In this document: positions 60,096 through 64,000 of the stretch, one piece after another | Layout of the letters: each line of letters starts with the position of its first letter | Numbering within the stretch: the first letter of the stretch is position 1 | NCBI GenBank assembly: GCA_039105265.1 | Contig: JAPFFF010000006.1 | Span: 558,001 to 622,000, forward strand | DNA length: 64,000 nucleotides | Direction: 5' to 3' | Source: Tritrichomonas musculus | Lineage: Eukaryota; Parabasalia; Tritrichomonadida; Tritrichomonadidae | Notes under the pieces: model-generated | The model's database searches: none | The model's input: only the letters and a program-made list of their open reading frames with translations | Told to the model about the DNA's origin: nothing | Translations under genes and position numbers: made by a program

Positions 60096-60684
60096 AAAGA
60101 ATTCCAAATAATTTTTTTTATCTATTTTTTCCAACATATGGCAAATTCTTTATTGAATAAAATTCTTTAAAATTACTTAAATTTGAAGATTATTCTCAAT
60201 TTTGCATTATTTTCGCAAAACCAATTTTTCATATTTATGTTTTACTTTTTAGAATCAATTCAGTTTATAAATAATGTATTAACCTAGAAAAATGCTATCA
60301 TTTTAGCTTAAATAGTAAAAATGGAATATTCAGAAAATCTCAAAAAATTGCATTATGCTTTTTTGTGTTAAAAGTCCTAAAAAAATGGGGAGTTTAAACT
60401 TATGATACATTTTATTACCTTTTAAAACTTTAAGTTATCTATTTTTCATACTATTGTAAAAGTTAATATTAAATAGGATGTTTGAAAAAATGTAAAATTT
60501 ACAATGAGAAAATAATATTTAATATTACATATAGCGCAATAGTAAGCATTATAACATGATATATGAAAATGTCATGCTGGTTACCAAAGATGTTTATTTT
60601 GTAAAGTATTGAAAAGGATCAAAATAAATCATCATACAATCAAAAATATAAAAAACAAACAAAATATTATATGTGATATAAAAC
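60096..60684. other. 589-bp spacer between convergent genes
   Basis: AT-rich; no gene or long hairpin recognised. Confidence 0.3.
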
Positions 60685-62226
60685 TCAAGGGTCAATATTT
60701 CCATATAGAAGTTCTTTTTCTTTCCTAATTTCATATTCTTTCATTTTAATTAATTCATCATCTGGCTTCACAATTGTAATTGGTAAAATTCGATTCAATG
60801 TTGGCCTACCTGTTCTTTTTGGAATTGGTCTTTTGGCTCTCTCAATAGCTTGTTCAATTTTTCTTTGTTGTTCCATTTCTTTTTTGAGATTTCTTGCTTT
60901 TCTTTGCATTTCTCGTCTTTCCATATCTTTAATTGATTTTTTCATTAAAAGAAACTCTGGATCAACTAAATCGCATTCATTATACATTGATTCGAGTTTA
61001 TTTTCAATTCTTTCAAGCATTGAAAGTGGACCAATGTCAGCATCAACCCCAAAGCAATTAATAAAAGTTTTCCTAATTATTTTACTCAAATGCTTAAATT
61101 CAGTTTCATCGTTCTCCTGCTCTGTACGTTGTTTCTTAGAAAGAGATCCTTTGTAGTTTTCAACAACTTCTATTTCTTTGATTCTATTAATAATTTCTTT
61201 CTCGTTTTCAATATATTCAAAAAGTTTTTGATCGATTTTTTCAGAACTATTTGAAAAAATTTCTTCAAAATGTTGGCAATACTGAATCAGTTTGAGGTTA
61301 TCTTCTTCGATGGTGTGTATTTCATCAATTAGAGTATATGGATTTTTGAAGAAATCAAATATGTCCATTCCTTCTGGAACAAACTTTTTAAGAAATTGCA
61401 TATAGGGACGATATGTTTCAAGAAGATCTTCATTTTTAGAAATTTCAGACCTAATCAAAGAACAATTTGTTTCTGAGTGTCGGAGATTTTTAACGAAAGT
61501 TGTATGTTTTTGTGCTGCAAGTTCTGCTTGATGCCTCTGCCTTGCTAAAGCTGCTTCTAATTGTACAGTTGTCATTTTGTAATTTTCGATTTCTTCTGAT
61601 ATTTTTTGTTCTTTTTCTTGTAACTTCTTTTCTTGATTATATTCTTCACGAGCAAAACGTTGAATTTCGCTTTTCTTTCGATTAATGAATAACTGAAAAA
61701 GATAAACTTCTCTTTTTTGCTGAACAAATTCGGTCATTGGCTGATGCTTTGGGCGAGATTTTGGATCACTAACTATAGTTGATGATGCTCTTTTTTTTGG
61801 GATTATGCTATCAGATGTTTTTTCTATTGGAGTATCAATGGATGAAATCTCAGTATTATTTGTGGAAAATGATTGCGTTTCGATATTTGAATTATTATTT
61901 TTATCATCTCTTTTCGTTGATGGTGATGGAAATGTTTGTAAAAATGTTCTAGCTTTAGCCCGATTAATCATACTTGTATCTAAAACTCGTGTTGCGCGCG
62001 TTACACATGGAGGTAGCCGAGGCTCAAGACTCTCTGCTCTTTGCATTAGCGACATTCTTTTAGATTTGCCTCTATTGATTTGAGTTGATGTATTTAATTC
62101 TATTCGTTCTTTTATTGGAAGTTGATGATTAATAACTTGAAAAGGATTTGGAGCATCTATATCGTTTATAATTTGTCCATCGCCACCTAAATCCATTAAT
62201 TTCGCAATGGATTCGTCATCATCCAT
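60685..62226 (-). CDS. CFAP100: CFAP100-like axonemal coiled-coil protein (DUF4200)
   Basis: CFAP100 (FAP100/MIA1) with CFAP73 tethers the inner dynein arm I1/f of flagella. The 513-aa protein has a disordered basic N-terminus of about 160 residues and then a DUF4200-type coiled coil: EVYLFQLFINRKKSEIQRF, YNQEKKLQEKEQKISEEIENYK, and IRSEISKNEDLLETYRPYMQFLKKFVP, where the pattern REMFLxQxxxxxKRxEMQR...IKSEIxKxExxLxxYxxYxxFL matches CFAP100/CCDC37. More coiled coil follows and a basic C-terminus (RAKRPIPKRTGRPTLNR). A flagellated organism is implied. The call to CFAP100 rather than other DUF4200 proteins (CCDC38, CFAP73) is reasonable but not certain. Confidence 0.78.
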   Translation of the reverse strand: MDDDESIAKLMDLGGDGQIINDIDAPNPFQVINHQLPIKERIELNTSTQINRGKSKRMSLMQRAESLEPRLPPCVTRATRVLDTSMINRAKARTFLQTFPSPSTKRDDKNNNSNIETQSFSTNNTEISSIDTPIEKTSDSIIPKKRASSTIVSDPKSRPKHQPMTEFVQQKREVYLFQLFINRKKSEIQRFAREEYNQEKKLQEKEQKISEEIENYKMTTVQLEAALARQRHQAELAAQKHTTFVKNLRHSETNCSLIRSEISKNEDLLETYRPYMQFLKKFVPEGMDIFDFFKNPYTLIDEIHTIEEDNLKLIQYCQHFEEIFSNSSEKIDQKLFEYIENEKEIINRIKEIEVVENYKGSLSKKQRTEQENDETEFKHLSKIIRKTFINCFGVDADIGPLSMLERIENKLESMYNECDLVDPEFLLMKKSIKDMERREMQRKARNLKKEMEQQRKIEQAIERAKRPIPKRTGRPTLNRILPITIVKPDDELIKMKEYEIRKEKELLYGNIDP

Positions 62227-62475
62227 TTTGTATAATAACGACTTTTCTCAAATTTGAGTGGATAATTTTTTTTGAGGCCATATTTAAACAGAAATTAAAA
62301 TTTTATCGTTTATTTGTTTTAATTTGAGAAATATAATCAATAATCATTTGTTTTTTAATAATAGTATAATTTTATATGGTAAATATTTAAAAAATAATAT
62401 TTTATTGATAAATGCCCTTTTTTAACATTTTTTAAAGAAGATAATTATCAAATAAAAGAGATATTTTTTATAAAA
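62227..62475. other. Spacer between divergent genes
   Basis: 249 bp, AT-rich, nothing recognised. Confidence 0.3.
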
Positions 62476-62844
62476 ATGAAAGCAAATATAAAATTTGAAT
62501 CTCAAGATAGTTCAAGTTTCTCAATTAAATCAGTTCTTCAACTTCCATTCCGTGCGATAAAGGCTGTTGTCGATTGGTTTAAAGCAGGCGAACTTCCTCC
62601 CGAAACACATAAAACTTCAATGAGGATAATGACAGCACTTCTTGTATTTGGTTTTTCTTTTTTAGCAATTATGATTCTATGCGCTTCAGGAATTTGCTTT
62701 GAAACTTACAATATTTCGTATCCATCTTATCTTTTTATGACTTTTATTACCTTATGCCCTGGGCTTTACTCTCTTTGGATCACAATTTGTTGTTGGCGTC
62801 GCGTTAAAGGTTATGAATGGGGAATGATTCCATTTTTTGACTGA
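62476..62844 (+). CDS. TMEM230: TMEM230-like two-pass membrane protein
   Basis: TMEM230/TMEM134 family proteins are small vesicle and endomembrane proteins with two transmembrane helices. The 122-aa protein has a cytosolic N-terminus of about 48 residues including LPFRAIKAVVDWFK. Transmembrane helix 1 follows at about 50-71 (IMTALLVFGFSFLAIMILCASG), a short loop, and helix 2 at about 83-106 (YLFMTFITLCPGLYSLWITICCW). The end KGYEWGMIPFFD lines up with the conserved KGYxYDDIPxFD of TMEM230. Helix 2 with the PGLYSLWI motif matches the family PGFYHLRI. Start at the first ATG. Confidence 0.88.
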   Translation: MKANIKFESQDSSSFSIKSVLQLPFRAIKAVVDWFKAGELPPETHKTSMRIMTALLVFGFSFLAIMILCASGICFETYNISYPSYLFMTFITLCPGLYSLWITICCWRRVKGYEWGMIPFFD

Positions 62845-63328
62845 AATAGCATTTTTATTATTTGATTTTCATGAAAATTTTTAAAAACAAAATGACCAAA
62901 ATAGCAAATTTGGAAACATAAAAAATATAAAATAAAAACTACTTTTTTATTTTGAAATTTTCTTATATATTCTTATAAGATTATGATTTATAAATAAGAA
63001 ATCCTAACTTTGAGTTTTTGAATTTTTACAGCATCAGTCGAGTTGATTCATTTTACATATTGGTAAATAAAAAATAAAGATACAGGCTGCGCATTTCAAA
63101 TCGGCCCTTTTTAGCACTTTTGAAGGTCAATTTAAGGTCAAATATCCGTTAAAAGGGCCGATTTGAAATGCGCAGGCTGTAAATGGCTAAAAGCTTATTT
63201 TTTAGATAATAGATAATTTTCTTAAATATAATAATAATAATTAAACTAATCTTATTTATAAATCAATTTCTTCAAAATAATATGTATAAATGTATCATGT
63301 AATAATATATCTATATAATTTGATTTCA
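62845..63328. other. 484-bp spacer containing a small palindromic element
   Basis: Convergent genes lie on both sides. Apart from the palindromic element at 63083-63179 nothing is recognised. Confidence 0.35.
63083..63179. mobile_element. Mini inverted-repeat element with 7-bp direct repeats
   Basis: Two 25-bp arms, 63087-63111 and 63151-63175, are perfect inverted repeats (CTGCGCATTTCAAATCGGCC... and its complement) around a 39-bp middle. CAGGCTG occurs at both outer borders (63083-63089 and 63173-63179), as a target duplication partly overlapping the arms. GC content is far above that of the surrounding spacer, which marks it as foreign. Confidence 0.75.
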
Positions 63329-64000
63329 TTAATCTTGTGCATTTAATTCTTCTGATATGTGTGCATTTGTTGATTTTGTACTTGCTCTCTTCTTTCTTTG
63401 TTTAGCAGCTGGGCCTTCGTTATCATCAAGTGATGGGTAATTTGGAACTGTTACGAACGGTGTAGCTTGTAACTCGCGTAGCATTGATTCTCTGTCATTT
63501 TGTGAATCAGGAATTTCGATATTTTCCCAAATTTGAAGAAATTCTTGATCGACTTGAAGTTTCATTAAATCTGGATCATAATAATAATATAACTTAATTC
63601 TTCTATCTTCATTTGAGTTAAAACAATCTATAACTTTTTCTTCCACCAGTTGTTTAAGATCTTTATCAAAACCTTTATATGCTCCTTGAAGTTCTGAGGT
63701 TTTTACTGCTTTGAGTTTAGTAAGTTGATCCAAAAGTTGGTTTTTATCAGCAATATCAATGGTTGGCCGGAAAGAATACATTTTTCCTTCATAATTAATA
63801 TGAGGATGTGCTCTCAGTTTCTTTATCAAATCTTTATCATGAACTTTGATATGTAAGTGTTTGAATATTTCGTCTTCTGAAACAGGAGGCTTGCCAGTTT
63901 GACAAAGTTCTTGAAGATACTGTAGAATATTTGTTAAATAATATGCACTTTCAAGTTGTGGCTTAACAGCAGTAGATGAACTCGTTCCGCCACGCTTAAC
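63329..64000 (-). CDS. GTF2E2: TFIIE beta subunit, partial (5' end lies beyond the right window edge)
   Basis: TFIIE beta helps load TFIIH at the promoter and binds DNA through winged helices. The frame is open from the stop at 63329 to the right edge (224 codons). The first visible part shows helices SAYYLTNILQYLQELCQTG, SEDEIFKHLHIKVHDKDLIKKL with HPHINYEGKMYSFRPTIDIADKNQLLDQLTKL, matching the first TFIIE-beta winged helix of human GTF2E2 ([29 protein letters not shown]). Then LQGAYKGFDKDLKQLVEEKVI, RIKLYYYYDPDLMKLQVDQEFLQIWENI. The C-terminal tail is acidic then basic (KQRKKRAST). The N-terminal part is missing here because of the window edge, and the true start lies outside. Confidence 0.85.
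   Translation of the reverse strand, partial: VKRGGTSSSTAVKPQLESAYYLTNILQYLQELCQTGKPPVSEDEIFKHLHIKVHDKDLIKKLRAHPHINYEGKMYSFRPTIDIADKNQLLDQLTKLKAVKTSELQGAYKGFDKDLKQLVEEKVIDCFNSNEDRRIKLYYYYDPDLMKLQVDQEFLQIWENIEIPDSQNDRESMLRELQATPFVTVPNYPSLDDNEGPAAKQRKKRASTKSTNAHISEELNAQD

Noticed and set aside
1-64000. tRNA or rRNA genes and CRISPR arrays
   Set aside because: Read for T-arm type GGTTCGA motifs, rRNA-like conserved GC-richer blocks and regularly spaced repeats; the only regular array is the coding minisatellite in CENP-C.

Overview
The window is AT-rich nuclear DNA of a protist and most resembles a parabasalid (trichomonad), probably Tritrichomonas or a close relative. The evidence is: (1) introns bounded by GTATGT and a CTAAC/CTAATCACAG-type 3' end, one only 26 nt long; (2) a cysteine desulfurase with a short hydrogenosome-type presequence; (3) families typical of trichomonads, namely DUF3447-type ankyrin proteins, a kinase/Sel1/BspA-LRR pseudogene, BTB-like proteins and ARM-like repeat proteins; (4) a flagellar CFAP100-like protein. 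The genetic code is standard. Genes lie on both strands, are nearly all intronless, and are separated by very AT-rich spacers full of homopolymer runs. I found no tRNA, rRNA, CRISPR or operon.

Layout. 1-5000 is transposon-rich: a partial Tc1/mariner transposase that runs off the left edge, a relic of a second DNA-transposon family (tentatively P-element/THAP-like), and a broken Tc1/mariner copy. The relic and the broken Tc1 copy each end in a Myb/SANT-like domain. 5000-10900 holds one copy of a 479-bp MITE, a small coiled-coil gene and a HECT E3 ligase whose catalytic cysteine position reads serine. 10.9-18.1 kb is a TOR-type PIKK. 18.5-24.1 kb has an ankyrin gene with a 71-bp insertion, the broken kinase/Sel1/BspA gene and a small gene. 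24.5-29.0 kb is a two-exon IRE/Rim15/MAST-type AGC kinase. 29.4-34.8 kb is a CENP-C homologue carrying a 15-copy, 42-bp minisatellite. 35.6-36.1 kb is the second MITE copy.

36.4-64 kb is denser and mostly housekeeping: VPS4, a MYCBP-like gene with the 26-nt intron, a coiled-coil protein, an importin-alpha-like protein, two ARM-like paralogues, a membrane protein, an FCP1-type CTD phosphatase, a sirtuin, BUB3, CK2 beta, a D-aminoacyl-tRNA deacylase, a BTB/tubby-like protein, a hAT-type MITE with 8-bp target duplication, IscS, a type II membrane protein, eIF4E, an ESCRT-III subunit, CFAP100, TMEM230 and the 3' part of TFIIE beta.

The genes form no pathway cluster. Several belong to common processes: CENP-C and BUB3 (kinetochore and checkpoint), VPS4 and the ESCRT-III subunit (membrane scission), TOR, eIF4E and the Rim15-like kinase (growth and nutrient control), FCP1, TFIIE beta and the sirtuin (transcription and chromatin). 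Where an open frame begins with a non-ATG codon and an in-frame ATG lies just inside, I moved the start to that ATG. Two divergent genes at 43.2-43.4 kb have no such ATG.
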